From Elephas maximus indicus (taxonomy: Eukaryota > Chordata > Mammalia > Proboscidea > Elephantidae): 64,000 nucleotides of DNA. The notes under the pieces are model-generated. The model was not told the origin of the DNA. It saw only the letters and a list, made by a program, of their open reading frames with translations, and did not search any database. Positions 1 through 14,815 of the stretch are shown piece after piece. Numbering within the stretch: position 1 is the stretch's first letter; each line of letters opens with the position of its first letter. The position numbers were made by a program, and so were the translations under genes. Where the stretch lies: positions 28,863,001 to 28,927,000 of the forward strand of contig NC_064842.1 in NCBI RefSeq assembly GCF_024166365.1, in the 5' to 3' direction.

Positions 1-54
1 ACTCCTGGAGTGACCTTTCGAAAACTGCACATATGACTGTCACTCTTTTGCTTG

Positions 55-510
55 CAACCTTCATTACTTCTGCACAGCCTTCAAGATAAAGGACAGACTG
101 TATTACAGCCTACACAGCCTTTCATGATTTGACCTGCTCACTTCCAGCCCCCCTTTTACCTCTCCTTTCCTTGACCTTGTACGTCAGCAATATTCAACTA
201 CTTTAACATTTTTTTTCCTGAATATGCTGTGTTTTTCCACATCTGTGCTTCTTGATGTGTTATTTTATCTGCCTCACACTTTTCTGACTTGCACTCTTTC
301 AACAAGACTTAGCTTAATTCTTATGGTCATTTGAAATTCTGTCGGATCTCCCCAAACAGAATTACTTTCCTTCATTATTGAACCTGTCATAGCATGTTTT
401 CATTATTTGACGATATGGGCCATTTCATTTTTTTAAATCCTTGAACACAAAGCCCATAGCCTGATAAACAGTAGCCCTCAAATGTTTTTAAAAAGGGGTC
501 AGTTCACTTT
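55..510 (+). repeat. Degenerate L2-like LINE fragment
   Basis: Phrases such as ACAGCCTACACAGCCTTTCA and the C/T-rich run that follows resemble the L2 3' region. The match is old and weak, and the B3GALNT2 intron around it shows nothing else. Confidence 0.4.
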
Positions 511-539
511 CTGTGTTCCTTCTAGTGGTAATAAAGCTT

Positions 540-735
540 CTGTTTTGCTGAGCACAGAGGCTGTATTTACATACATTATCACTAATCCTCAAAACAACCC
601 TCATTTTCTCTTTTTAAAGATTAGGAAATGATAACTCTGACCTCCAAGGTCACATTGCTACCAGGTAACCTGATCCTAGGGCTCCAGCTCCAGAACCCAC
701 GTTCTTTCTCAAACAGTATGCTTTCCTTTAATTAT
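540..735 (-). repeat. MIR SINE
   Basis: CATTATCACTAATCCTCAAAACAACCCT followed by a diverged AAGGTCACATTGCTACCAGG is the reverse complement of the MIR core. Confidence 0.6.
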
Positions 736-875
736 ATTTAGCAGGTGTTGCTTGTTCGCTTTTATTTTTTAAATAATTTAAGCAAGTTTTAAAATAGCAA
801 TTCCTAATGTTCACATGTGAATAAAGTATGTTTCAGGGAATAAACTGATTCTTGGAAAACCTTAAGGAAAAGTTA

Positions 876-1926
876 AACTTTTTACCAATTTATTGAGATG
901 TAATTCACATGCCATACAATTCACCCTTTTACAGTGTACAGTTTAGTAGCTTTTAGAATACTTACAGAGTTGTGCAGCATACCCGTTAGCATTTATTCTC
1001 CATTCCCCCAGCCCCTCTAGCCTCCGGCAGCCACTCATGTACATTCTGTCTCTATGGATTTGCCTGTTCTGGAAACCCTGGTGGTGTAGTGATTAAGAGC
1101 TATGGCTGCTAACCAAAAGGTTGGCAGTTCGAATCCACCAGGCACTTATAGGAAACCCTGTGGGCCAGTTCTACCCTGTCCTATAGGGTCGCTATGAGTC
1201 GGAATCGACTCAATGGCAACAGGGGTGAGGTTTTTTTTTTTTTGGCCATTTCATATAAATGGAATCATAGAAGATGTGGTCCTTCATGACTGGCTTCTTT
1301 GACGTAGTGTAGTATTTTCAAGGTATTTCCATGTTGTGGCATATATCAGTACTTCTTTCTTTTTTATTGTCAAATAATATTCGATTATATGAACATACCA
1401 TTTTTTGTCTATCCGCTATTAGACGGGCATTTGGCTTGTTCTGCGTGTTGTTTTGGCTCTTCTGCATAATGCTGCTGGGAACATTCATGGACAAATTTTT
1501 ATGTGGCCATATGCTTTCATCTCTCTCGAGGAAATAAGTGGAATGCTGGGTCATACGGTAACTCTGTGCTTAACCATTTGAGGAGCCGCCACACTGTCTT
1601 CTGAAGCGGTGGCACCTTCCAGATTCTTACCAACAGTGTATGAAGGTTCCAGTTTTCCACATCCAGTGCTTGTTATCTGGATTTTTTTTAGCATTGCCGT
1701 CCTAGTGAGTGAGAAGTGGTGACTATCTTTTTGTAGTTTGTATTTGCATGTCTCTCATGGCTAATGATGCTGAGCATCTTTTCATGTGCATATTTGCCAT
1801 TTGTATATCTTCTTTGGAAAAATGTCTATTCAAATCCTTTGTGCATGTTTCGATTGCACTATTTGTCTTTATTATTGAGCTGTAAGAGTTTGTCATATAT
1901 TCTAGATGCAAATTCCTTATCAAGCA
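876..1926 (-). mobile_element. Old L1 3' end (ORF2 tail and 3' UTR), split by an AfroSINE
   Basis: TTTATTGAGATGTAATTCAC and GTTTTCATGTGCATATTTGCC-type phrases mark the antisense end of mammalian L1 ORF2. Position 1071-1243 is a later SINE insertion, after which the L1 resumes (CATTTCATATAAATGGAATC). The copy is decayed, with no coding frame left. Confidence 0.85.
1071..1243 (+). mobile_element. AfroSINE, full length
   Basis: Head GGAAACCCTGGTGGTGTAGT, a Pol III B-box-like GTTCGAATCC, and tail ATGAGTCGGAATCGACTC before a T-rich end. It sits inside the L1 at 876-1926. Its presence is a lineage marker for Afrotheria. Confidence 0.92.
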
Positions 1927-2848
1927 CAGTGAACACCTCTGAGAGCCGAAACTCAACGGGACTGTCTTGTTTTTCCAGGTCTCCCAAGTTTTCCACATTT
2001 GGCAGGGTGCACTGGGGTTTTTAGCCTTACCACTTTTTTTTTTTTATTATTATTGTGCTTTAGCTAAAAGTTTACAGAGCAAATTAGCTTCTCATTAAAC
2101 AATACACTATTCTTTTGTGACATCGGTTGCCAACCCCACAGCATGTCAACACTCTCCCTTTCTTGACCTTGGGTTCCCCATTACCAGCTTTCCTGTCCCC
2201 TCCTGCCTTCTTGTCCTTGCCCCTGGGCTGGTGTGCCCCTTTAGTCTTGTTTTATTTTATGGACCTGTCTAATCTTTGGCTAAGGGTGAACCTCAGAAGT
2301 GATTTGAGTACTGAGTTAAAAGGGTGTTCGGGGCTATTACTCTCAGGGTTTCCCCAGTCTCTGTCAGGCCAGTAAGTCTGGTCTTTTTTGTGAGTTAGAA
2401 TTTTATGCTACATTTTTCTCCAACTCTGTCCGGGACCCTCTATTGTGATCCCTGTCAGAGCAGTCAGTGATGATAGCCAGACACCACCTAGTTGTGCTGG
2501 GCTCAGTCTGGTGGAGGTTGTGGTTTGTGGTGGTCCATTAGTCCTGTGGACTAATCTTTCCCTTGTGTCTTTCGTTTTCTTCATTCTCCCTTGTTTCAGA
2601 TCGGGTGGAACTAGTGGAGTGTCTGAGATGCAGCTTACAAACTTTTAAGACCCCTCCCTAGTAACCACCAAAGATTGTTTCATTCTGTGTAAACCTTTTC
2701 ATGAGTCTTTATAATAGTGGTCTCATACAGTATTTGTCGTTTGTGATTGCAGTCTTACCAGTTTTCTGTCACTCTGGAAAGTATTTGAGTCTCTCTTCTC
2801 TGGCGGGTTTCTACCTTATCCAGGTTCCGGGGTTCGCAGGTTTTACTG
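1927..2848 (+). mobile_element. Tc1/mariner-like MITE copy split by an L1 insertion
   Basis: The left half (1927-2037) begins CAGTGAACACCTCTGAGAGC. The right half (2751-2848) ends CGCAGGTTTTACTG next to TA. The two halves match the intact copy at 4647-4835 in order. The gap is filled by an L1 3' end with a target-site duplication. Confidence 0.8.
2038..2750 (-). mobile_element. Afrotherian L1 3' end inserted in the MITE
   Basis: TTTTATTGTGCTTTAG-like start (reverse of the L1 tail), then a 3' UTR shared with the L1s at 52.8-55.4 kb (reverse complements of GATCACAATAGATGGTCCC-type phrases). A near-identical 15-base duplication flanks it (2023-2037 and 2751-2765). Part of the UTR is deleted. 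Confidence 0.85.
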
Positions 2849-4139
2849 TATATGAATTGCGATACACCTTTTTTAAAGAAAGACTGTTTTAATGTAAATA
2901 TAGACTATCTCTTTATCATTATCCAGAAGAATTTGTTGGAAAACTACCTAACTAGATTAGGTTTTTACTTCTTAGATTGTGTATCGGGGTTGCTAAGTGT
3001 GTTACGGTTGCAGATGTGAATCTAATGTATTTATGTGTATGACATGCATGGCCTTTATAACATACAGAATGAAACTGTGAGGTTCATTCACACGTGCACT
3101 TACTTGTTGTATAATATGGTTTATTTAGTAAAACTGCAAAGTATCATACCACATAACTTGTCTTCTAATGTTTATTGATTTTATAAATTTGTGTAGCAGC
3201 TCCAACTCGGCCTCCATTAAGCAAAGGAAAGGCACCGTAGACTGTTAGTCCTTAGGAACACCCTGGCACCAAAAGTAGTTCTGGGTAAGGTACATAACTA
3301 AGTGCGTAAAAACAGACCCTGCGACATTAACTCCAGTGCTGTGGAGCCTGAGTACCGTCTGTTTTAGGAGAGGACTTAAGTTGCAGTGAAACTGCCTCCA
3401 GCCTCAGTTCCTGATACAGCAGCAGGGGACCAGGAAATGAGACTAAAAAGGTGAAGCACATGGCTTCATTCGGGGGAAGAGCTGGAACTTCCTTAGGTCT
3501 TACACCAACTTGATATCAGATAAAAAAAAAAAATTAAGTTTCTAGACTTAAGCTTTGTTATCTAAGTTTTTACAAGACTCTTTGGAAAGAAGTTGAAGTC
3601 TGAGGAGTGTCAGCTGCCAGGAAGGAGAGGAGGCAGTGGGAAAACCGTCCTTCTCAGTGGAGCCAGCTAATGCCAGGGCAGCTGGCTAAGGCCCTTTCAG
3701 GGCCCTGTGCTGTCACTGTTCATAATGACGCCTGCTGGCGTAAAGCACAGCTTTGGGGTGTCTGCCAGGTCTGCTCAAAGGAACCCTAGGGCTCTACAAA
3801 GTACGTGAGGAGTTTCACAAGTAATGGCGATAGAGAGTTGAATATAAAGTGACGGTTAAGCTGCCTGAGGAATCTTGACTCTTACAGTGTTTTTAATCTG
3901 TTTTGATAAAGAAGAAAGGTTTTATTGCTTTAAAAAGTTTGCAAACCACTAAGCTAGATTATTGGACAAATTCAATTTCGTACAGTTACTTTATAATGCT
4001 AGATAAATGAGACATCGCTGTAAATTACTTTACCTCTTAATTTTAATACATGAATTTTTTTTTTTTTTTAGGATACTAGGGCTGTACTTTTCATCTCATG
4101 CTCTGTACCAAAATTAATTCTCATTGATTTTGAGTTCAG
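2849..4139. other. B3GALNT2 intron, no recognised feature
   Basis: Mixed-composition intron sequence. I see no exon, repeat family or structured element that I can support. The GC-richer patch at 3600-3800 holds a short open frame without homology that I recognise. Confidence 0.5.
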
Positions 4140-4445
4140 CCTGTTTATTCAATAAGCATTTTTGAGTACGTTATGTTTCATGCCTTTCCAGCAGCTGGGG
4201 ATATAGTGCGCAATAAGACAGACAAGATCCCAGCACTCGGTACTAGCATTCTAGCGGGAGCAGTTAAACGATAGAAAAATAAACAAAAATATCAGAGTGG
4301 TGAGTGCCATGAAGAAAATAAAGCAGGTTGACTGATGGAGAGAAACTGGGACTTGGCTGCCTTCTGTTGGCTCAGTCTCTGGAGAAGGCCTCCCTGAGGA
4401 GATGACAGTGGAACTGAAATGGAGTGGTACTCGGGGCCTGCCATG
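4140..4445 (-). repeat. L2 LINE 3' end
   Basis: TTATTCAATAAGCATTTTTGAG, GGGGATATAG, then GAAGGCCTCCCTGAGGAGAT are the reverse complement of the L2 3' region. Confidence 0.65.
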
Positions 4446-4646
4446 CACACACCTTACAAACAGAAACCAAGCAGAAGTTAGGAGAAATTCAAATTTAAAT
4501 GTGTAGCAAAGCTGGGGTTTGTAACTTTCTTAGCAAGTGTAGCTTTCTAAGCTCAGAGTTTAATAGTAATCGCAAAGGAAAGGCTTGTTCGATTTGACAA
4601 GGTAAAATTTATGGACTTTGGAATTGCAAGATAAAATAACATAATA

Positions 4647-4835
4647 CAGTGAAACTTGGTGAGAGCTGGAACTCGACAGGACTGTCTTGTTTTTCCAGGT
4701 CTTGCAAGTTTTCAGCCTTTGAGAGGATGCAATCTTGCCACTTTTCTATCACTCGTTTTAGTGGGAAATGTTTGAGTTTTTCTTCCATGACAGGTTTCTG
4801 CTTTGCATAGGCTCTGGCTTTTGCAGGTTTTACTG
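4647..4835 (+). mobile_element. Intact Tc1/mariner-like MITE (189 bp) flanked by TA
   Basis: Terminal inverted repeats CAGTGAAACTTGGTGAGAGC and (reverse complement of the right end) CAGTAAAACCTGCAAAAGCC. TA lies on both sides (4645-4646, 4836-4837), the target duplication of this superfamily. There is no transposase. The open frame of 79 codons on the - strand across it is incidental. Confidence 0.82.
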
Positions 4836-4837
4836 TA

Positions 4838-5661
4838 TTAAATGGCAAGCAATTCTGAAAAAACAGTTCAGCATGTAAAATATGTAGAGGATTAAGATAA
4901 TCAGTTTATAAAATTATCTTACAGATTAATAAGAAAAATATAAAACTCAGTGGCTACATGGCAGAGAAGGGCGACAAGGCAATTTCCAGAAATGCATAAA
5001 CACACTAGGAATCAAAGAAGCAAAATTAAATGAGAAACTTTTTTTAATCTGCTGAATTAGCCTCAACTTCTTTTATTTTACTAATATTCCATACTAGGGA
5101 AAGTACAATACAATTGGCATTCCCATAAATTGCAGTTTGACAATGTGTATCAAAATCCACACACAAAAAAATATCTATTTCTTGTCCCAGTAATTTCACT
5201 TCTGGAAATTTATTTTACATAAAAAAACAAAGTATTGGAGAAAAGTGATCATTTGCCCCAAAACATGCCTCACATTATTGTAGTAGACATTTGTAGCAAC
5301 CAAATGCCTGCCAGCAGGGAAATGTTTGAGTAAACCAGGACGCATACACTCGATGGGATGTTATACGTGCATTGAAAAGGAGGGTTGTAACAGATGCAGC
5401 GGGGGAAGTACTTGTGATACGACGACAGGAGGGGACAAGCAGCAGCATGTAAAATTCTATGTATACTCTTTTGTAATTGGTGTTTTTTTCCCTAATGATC
5501 CAAAAAGATCCACCAAAAGATTAACAAGCTTGTGTTAGAGTTGTGGGATAAAAATTTTAACTGTGTCTGAGAAAAAAAATACGTTTCTCCCTAAAATTTT
5601 ACCTAAAAAGTTAATTTAAATGACAGTGAAGGAATCAACTCAGTGTTTATCTTTCCACAAG
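4838..5661. other. B3GALNT2 intron, no recognised feature
   Basis: AT-rich intron. The stretch 4950-5560 resembles decayed L1-type A-rich sequence but cannot be assigned. Confidence 0.4.
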
Positions 5662-5772
5662 AGCTTTGAAGGCACAGTTGTGTGGGAGAGCCAAGATCAC
5701 CAAGGCCTTGCGTCAAGAAATCTTCACAAAGTGACGGTCAATGATGGAGGGGGAGTTCTCAGAATTATTGCT
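5662..5772 (+). CDS. B3GALNT2: B3GALNT2 coding exon A (37 codons, about residues 218-254)
   Basis: The reading frame opens with [12 protein letters not shown] and continues to GGGVLRIIA, close to the human protein as I recall it. The exon is preceded by TTTCCACAAG and followed by GTAAGT, phase 0 at both ends. The acceptor could also be placed two bases further right (AGAG ambiguity). I chose the AG ending at 5661 because it supplies the expected serine codon. Confidence 0.93.
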
Positions 5773-8332
<2,560 letters not shown>

Positions 8333-8385
8333 TAGAAGCTCATGTACGTAATCTAACTTTACACTTTGACATAAAAGATGTATTT

Positions 8386-9721
8386 TTTTTTAATAGTGGC
8401 TTTATTGAGATATAATTCACATACCATACAATTCTCCCTTTTAAAATGTACAATTCAGTGGTTGTTAGCACATTCACAGAGTTCTACAACCATCACCACT
8501 ATCCAATTCCAGAACATTTCCATTACCCCACAAAGAAGCGCGGTACCCTTTGGCAGTCATGTCCTTTTCTCCCATCTCCCCACCCCCTGGCAACCACTAA
8601 TCTACCTTCTTTCTCTGTAGATTTGCCCATTCTGGACATTGCATATAAATGGAGTCATACAATATGTGGTCTTTATGGCTGGCTTCTTTCACTCAGCATA
8701 GTGTTTTTAAGGTTTATCTATGTTATAGCATGAATCACTACTTCATTTTTTATGGCTACATACTATTCCATCACACAGCTATACCACATTTTATTTATCC
8801 GTTGAATGATATTTGGGATGCTTCCACCTTTTAGCTATTATGAATTATGCTGCTATGAACATTTGTGAACAAGTTTTTGTGTGAACGTATGTTTTCATTT
8901 CTCTTGGATAAATAGGAGTGGAATGCTGGATCATATGGCAACTGTTCGACCATTTGAGGAGCTACCAGACAGTTGGCCAAAGCAGCCATACCCATTTTCA
9001 CCAGCAGTGCGCGAGGGTTTCAGTTCCTCAATACCCTCACCAACACTACCTATTTTTGTCTTTTTTATTCTAGCCATCCTAGTGGAAGTGGTATCTCATT
9101 GTGATTTGGATTTGCATTTCCCTGATGGCTAAAGATGTTGAGCATCTTTTTATGTGCTTATTCGCCATTCTGGAGAAGTATCTGTTCAAATCCTTTAAAA
9201 CCAAAAAAAACCAAACCTGTTGGCATCAAGGCAATTCCGACTCATAGCGACTCTATTGGACAGAGTAGAACTGCCCCATAAGGGTTTCCAAGGAGCTCCT
9301 GGTGGATTCAAACTGCAGACCTTTTGGTTAGCAGCCATAGCTATTAAACACTATGCCACCAGGGTTTCCTTCAAATCTTTTGCCCAATTTCAATTGGGTT
9401 GTTTATCTTTTATTGTTGATTATAAGAGTTCTTTATCTATGCTGGATACTAGACCTTTATGAGATGTGATTTGCAAATATTTTCTCTCATGCTATGGATT
9501 ATCTTTTCACTTTATTCATGGTGTCTTTTAACCCACAAAAGTTTTAATTTTGGTGCGGTCCGATTTAGTCTATTTTTTTTTTCTTCTTTGGTTGCTTGTG
9601 CTTTTGGTGTCATACCTAAGAAATCATCGTCTATTCCTAGGTCACAAAGATTTACATCTCTGTTTACTTTTAAGGATGTTATAATTTTTAGCACTTACAT
9701 ATATGTCTTTGGTCCATTTTT
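8386..9721 (-). mobile_element. Old L1 3' end, split by an AfroSINE
   Basis: GGCTTTATTGAGATATAATTC and ATATGTGGTCTTTATGGC mark the L1 ORF2 tail in antisense. It continues after the SINE with GCCCAATTTCAATTGGGTTG and is cut at 9721 by the younger L1 that follows. Confidence 0.88.
9197..9369 (-). mobile_element. AfroSINE, full length, with target duplication
   Basis: Starts with the reverse tail and GGCAATTCCGACTCATAGCG, ends with GCCACCAGGGTTTCC. TTCAAATCCTTT (9185-9196) and TTCAAATCTTTT (9370-9381) flank it as a diverged target-site duplication within the L1. Confidence 0.9.
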
Positions 9722-11634
9722 TTTTTAATTTTTTATTGTGCTTTAAGTAAAAGTTTACAAATCAAGTCAGTCTCTCATACAAAAATTTATATACACCTTG
9801 CTATATACTCCTAATTGCTCTCCCCCTAATGAGACAGCACACTCCTTCCCTCCACTGTTTTCATGTCCATTCAGCCAGCTTCTGACCCCCTCTGCCCTCT
9901 CATCTCCCCTCCAGACAGGAGATGCCAGCATAGTCTCATGTGTCTACTTGATCCAAGAAGCTCATTCTTCACCAGTATCATTTTCTGTCCCATATATAGT
10001 CAAGTCCGATCCCTGTCTGAAGAGTTAGCTTTGGGAATGGTTCCTGTCTTGGGCTAACAGAAGGTCTGGGGGCCATGACCACCAGGTTCCTTCTAGTCTC
10101 AGTAGAACCATTAAGTCTGGTCTTTTAATGAGAACTTGGGTCTGTATCCACTTTTTTTTTATCCACTGCTCTCCTGCTCCCTCAGGGGTTCTCTGTTGTA
10201 TTCCCTGTCAGGGCAGTCATCAGTTGTAGCCGGGTACCATCTACTACTTCTGGTCTCAGGCTGATGTAGTCTCTGATTTATGTGGCCCTTTCGGTCTCTT
10301 GGGCTCATAATTGCCTTGTGTCTTTGGTGTTCTTCATTCTCCTTTGCTCCAGGTGGGTTGAGACCAATTGATGCATCTTAGATGGCTGCTTACTAGCATT
10401 TAAGACCCCAAACACCACTCTCCAAAGTGGGATACAAATGTTTTCTTAATAGATTTTATTATGGCAGGTGACCTAGATGTCTCCTGAAACCATGGTCCCC
10501 AAACCCCCACCCCTGCTACGCTGGCCTTTGAAGCAGTTTATTCAGGAAGCTTCTTTGCTTTGGGTTAAGTCCAGTTGTGCTTACCTCTCCTATATTGTGT
10601 TGTCTTTCCCTTCACCTAAAATACTTCTTGTCTACTACCTAATTAGTGAATACCCTTCTCCCTCCCTCCCCCCTCTCATAACCATCAAAGAATATTTTCT
10701 TATCTGTTTAAACTATTTCTCAATAGTTTAAATAGTGGTCTCATACAATAGTTGTCCTTTTGCAACTGATTAATTTCACTCAGCATAATGCCTTCCAGCT
10801 CCTCCTCCATGTTATGAAATGTTTCATGGATTCATCATTGTTCTTCATCAATATGTAATATTCCATTGTGTGAATATACCATAATTTATCCATTCATCCG
10901 TTGATGGGCACCTTGGTTGCTTCCATCTTTTTGCTATTATAAACAGTGCTGCAGTGAACATGGGTGTGCATAAATCTGTTTGTGTAAAGGCTCTTATTTC
11001 TCTAGGATATATTCCAAGAAGTGGGATTGGTGGATCGAATGGTAGTTCTATTTCTAGATTTCCAAAGTGGTTGTACCATTTTACATTCTCACCAGCAGTG
11101 TATAAGTGTTCCAGTCTCTCCACAACCCTGCCAACATTTATTATTTTGTGTTTTTTGGGTTAACGCCAGCCTTGTTGGAGCAAGGTGGAATGTCATTGTA
11201 GTTTTGATTTGCATTTCCCTAATGGCTAATGATCGTGAGCATTTCCTCATGTATCTGTTAGCTACCTGAATGTCACCTTTAGTGAAGCGCCGGTTAAATA
11301 TTAATTTTTTGATGCTTTTGTAAATGGAATTGTTTAATTTCATTTTTAGATTGTTCATTGCTAATGTGTAGAGATAGAGTTGATTTTTTGTATGTTGATT
11401 TTGTAGGCTGCAATGTTGCTGAACTTGTTTATTAGCTGTAATGTTTTTGTGTGTGTGTGGATATCTTAGGGTTTTCTACTGTGAATAAGGATTTACCTTT
11501 TCTTTTCCAATCTGAATGCCTTCTCTTTTCTTCTCGTCTAATTGCTCTTGCTAGAACCTCCAGTACAGTGTTGAATAGAAGTGGCAAGAACAGATATCCT
11601 TACCTTATTCCTGATTTAAGGGGGAATATTTAGG
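9722..11634 (-). mobile_element. Afrotherian L1 (3' UTR and part of ORF2)
   Basis: Starts ATTGTGCTTTAAG, contains the UTR phrase ACTCCTTCCCTCCACTG, then ORF2 in antisense (GATGGGCACCTTGGTTGCTT, ACCATTTTACATTCTCACC). Near 11280 there is an internal deletion that jumps to an upstream part of ORF2. The frame is broken throughout. Confidence 0.88.
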
Positions 11635-11654
11635 GTTTTTTTTCATTTAGGGTT

Positions 11655-11822
11655 GGGAGCCCTGGTGGCACAGTGGTTAAGTGTTTGGCTGCTAACCAAG
11701 AGATTGGCAGTTTGAATCCACGAGCCACTCATTGGAAACCCTATGGGGCAGTTCTACTCTGCCCTATAGGGTTGTTATGAGTCAGAATTGATTGATGGCA
11801 ACAGGTTTGGTTTTTGTTTTGT
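11655..11822 (+). mobile_element. AfroSINE
   Basis: GGGAGCCCTGGTGGCACAGT head, GGGGCAGTTCTACTCTGCCC middle, GAGTCAGAATTGATTGATGG tail, then a T-rich end. Confidence 0.9.
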
Positions 11823-12592
11823 TTTTATTTAGAGTTTGAGCTTGTATGTGTGTGTTTTAGCAAGCTCCCTAGATGGATTGTGATATCTACCAGAGTTTGA
11901 GAGGCTGCAAGTCATGATTCTTTTAAATAGCACTTAGATCATCAGGTTGAAAACACATACACAGGTATTAATTTATAGTCAGATTTTTAGATGTATGCAG
12001 TACAAAAGGAAATGTGTAACTCATTAGTCTAAAGGGCCTGTATTTAATTTCAATTCTTATCTTACTACCAACTATTTGCCTGTTATTTTACTTTTACGAT
12101 ACTTGATCTTTGCTTCAAGTGTTAAACTGTATATATTTATCTTTAAATTAAAGTAAAAAGGCGTTACAGTAGAACGTGAGAATTGAAAGGGACCCAGAGG
12201 TCATTTAGGCCTATATTTCTCAAATGGTAGCCTGTGGTCCACCTACATCAGTCACCTGAAGCGATGGTTAAAAATACAGGTTCTTGGGCCCCGCGGTGCT
12301 GCAGAGAATATTCTTGTAAGCACGTGAAATAACTTCTCTAGGGATATATCTAAAAGTAGACTTACTGAGTCATAAGATACACACTTCAGCCTAGCTAGAT
12401 GCTGGCACATTGCTCCCCAAATGCATCTACGAGCAATGCGTGGGAGTTCCCATTTCTCTACCTCAAAGTTCCTAACAGCTGTATTTCTGTAAGGTTACTT
12501 TGGAAAAAGAGTTTTAGTGTGGATCATATTAGAAGTTCTGGATCTTAAGTTTGCAACAGCATTTTCTGCAGCTTCTCAATTTTTCCTTTTAG
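11823..12592. other. B3GALNT2 intron with one decayed hAT-like fragment
   Basis: Position 12165-12305 (TTTCTCAAATGGTAGCCTGT ... GGTTCTTGGGCCCC) resembles the common mammalian MER1-type hAT repeats. The family name is uncertain. Nothing else is recognised. Confidence 0.45.
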
Positions 12593-12776
12593 AAGGTGAT
12601 GCTCTCCTAAAAAGCCTTCATTCTCGTCCTCAAAGACTTACTGATCATATAACTAATCTCCATGAGGAAGATGCCTTACTGAAGGAGGAAAGCAGCATCT
12701 ATAACGATATTGTTTTTGTGGATGTCGTCGACACTTACCGAAATGTTCCTGCAAAATTATTGAACTTCTATAGATG
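12593..12776 (+). CDS. B3GALNT2: B3GALNT2 coding exon C
   Basis: Sixty full codons (about residues 282-341) follow the split glutamate. The frame contains [17 protein letters not shown], then [19 protein letters not shown], the part of the GT31 catalytic domain that precedes the metal-binding motif. The acceptor is TTTTCCTTTTAG and the donor GTAAGT. It ends with TG, completed to TGG (Trp) by the next exon. Confidence 0.96.
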
Positions 12777-13184
12777 GTAAGTTGTAAAAATGTTGGGTAG
12801 CTAGAACTTATCTTATTGTTCTTTTGATGTAGAAACAACATATCAACTTCAAAACACTGATGTTTAAAACTAAGTCCTTTAAACACCTAAACACCTTTTC
12901 TTATTTAAAGTAGCAAGTCCAGAATATGAAGGATATTAATCTACCAAAAACAAGGCAAAAATGGATTCACTTTGAGTCATTCCTACTTGCCATGGTTGTC
13001 TCAAGTCAGCCTTAGATGAAAATCAGTGAGTTTGAAAATGGTGGTCCATTCTCAGCTGTACTCGTACCCACCTACCTAAATCCTCTACTTCAAGGCACTC
13101 ACACCCAGGCGGCTTCTCCGAGTCCCGTTCAGCCAGCATCCACCTTCTCTGTCCATTCTCCGCTCCTCCCACTTACAACCGTTT

Positions 13185-13370
13185 GTTGTCGTCAGTTGCC
13201 CTGGAGTCAGTTCTGACTCATGGCAACCCCTGTGTGCAGCGCAGAACAGCTCCACAGGGCTGTCAGGGCTCTGACCTTTTGGAAGCAGGTTACCAGGCCT
13301 GTCTTCCAAAGCGTATCTGGATGAGTTTAAATTGCCAACCTTTAGGCCGCCCAGAGACTCACATTTAAAA
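13185..13370 (-). mobile_element. AfroSINE variant, truncated
   Basis: Tail GTCGTCAGTTGCCCTGGAGT and TTCTGACTCATGGCAACCCC, then GACCTTTTGGAAGCAGGTTA. This is the longer AfroSINE subtype also seen at 33160-33362. The tRNA-like head is missing. Confidence 0.75.
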
Positions 13371-14127
13371 CTACTTGCCCTGATTCCAAAAATCTTGCAT
13401 AAGATGGCACACTGAAATTCACCCACCCTTAGAGTCTATCATATTTATATCTTCCCAGACCCTCCAGTGTTTCTTGCATTTTATTGTAATTCTTACCTTT
13501 ATAATAATAGCTATTATTATGTATTACTGTTATTTAAGTTAATATATCAATATTAATTAAATTTTAAGCTGTATTTAATAGCTGTTATTGTTGATACTGT
13601 TGTTTTTATAGAATCCCATAATTTGCTGTTAAGTCCCCCGATACTATCTATAAGTGCACAATGAAAGCCTTCTAACTATATCTTTGTTTAGGCTCAACTT
13701 ACAAAGACTGTTCACATCTTTGTCTTTTCTTTCTTAAAACCTTATCAGTAAGCTTCAGCGTCTGTCTTGTCTTTTCCTCTGTTTCCCTGGGTAGAATGGG
13801 GATTTATCAAGTACTTTAAGGACATGGTTCTGGGTCCTGAGGGGTAGACATTGTAATTAGTGTATGGAGGGTGATGTTTTATAGTTGGAGCAAGTTAATA
13901 TGATTTTGGAGGGGTCCTGTGGATGGATGTAAATGAGGATTGGCAATTTGGGTGTTGCTAGAATACCAAGTTTGAACAACTGTAATAAGAAAAAGAACCT
14001 TCTTTTAGCTCGAGGCCACTAATGGGGATTCCCGGTATAGATGACGACAAGGCAAGGGTGTAAAGAGGAGAGGAGTGGGATTGGAAATGGGAAATCAAAA
14101 ACTGCGGCGTATTAGGACTTTCTATAG

Positions 14128-14286
14128 GGACATAGGGGCCCTGGTGGCACAGTGGCTAAGAGCTCGGCTGTTAACCAAGAGGACTGCAGTTCAGATCCAC
14201 CAGCCACTCCTTGGAAACTCTGTGGGGAGCTCTACTCTGTCCTGTAGGGTCGCTGTGAGTCAAAATTGACTTGACGGTAATGGATT
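14128..14286 (+). mobile_element. AfroSINE
   Basis: GGGCCCTGGTGGCACAGTGG head to GTCAAAATTGACTTGACGG tail. Confidence 0.9.
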
Positions 14287-14599
14287 ATAGGGACATAATT
14301 CGTAACTGTAGAAGTTCACTTTAGTTCAGATAATTGCCTTTAGCTTTTTCTCTCTTCTAACTCCTTACGTATCTCTGGAATCTTAGCCTCTCCCCAGTTT
14401 CTGCTGCTGTTATCTATTTGGAGCCCACATCTTCTCCACCTGAATTAGGGCAGTAACCTATCAAGTCTCTTTCTGGGTCCTACCTACCCGTACTGCACCC
14501 TTCTGCACTCCACACTGTAAAGTTTCATTATTCATTTTAATTGATTTGTCAGTTACCTGAATGTCCTGTATCACAAAAGTTTATTTCTAATTATCGTTA

Positions 14600-14815
14600 T
14601 TGTTGGGTGCCATTGAGTCAATTCTGACTCATGGCAGCCCTATGTGACAGAGTAGAACTGCCACATTGGTTGTTTTCTTGGATTTTCTAGGCTGTAATCT
14701 TTATGGGAGCAGATCGCCAGGTCTTTTCTCCCATGGAGCCACTGAGTGGTTTCAAACCACCAACCTTTTGGTTACCTGCTGAGCAGTTACACTTTGCTCC
14801 AGGGCTCCTTTTTAT
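14600..14815 (-). mobile_element. AfroSINE, longer subtype
   Basis: GGGTGCCATTGAGTCAATTC tail, GGAGCAGATCGCCAGGTC middle, TTTGCTCCAGGGCTCC head, all in reverse. Confidence 0.85.

Noticed and set aside
1071..1243. tRNA gene suggested by A/B-box-like sequence
   Set aside because: The tRNA-like part belongs to an AfroSINE; it continues into the SINE body and does not fold as a tRNA acceptor stem.
1..5661. Search for the preceding B3GALNT2 exon (with the KLWYKP-like region)
   Set aside because: No matching frame with splice sites was found, so that exon is taken to lie left of the window.
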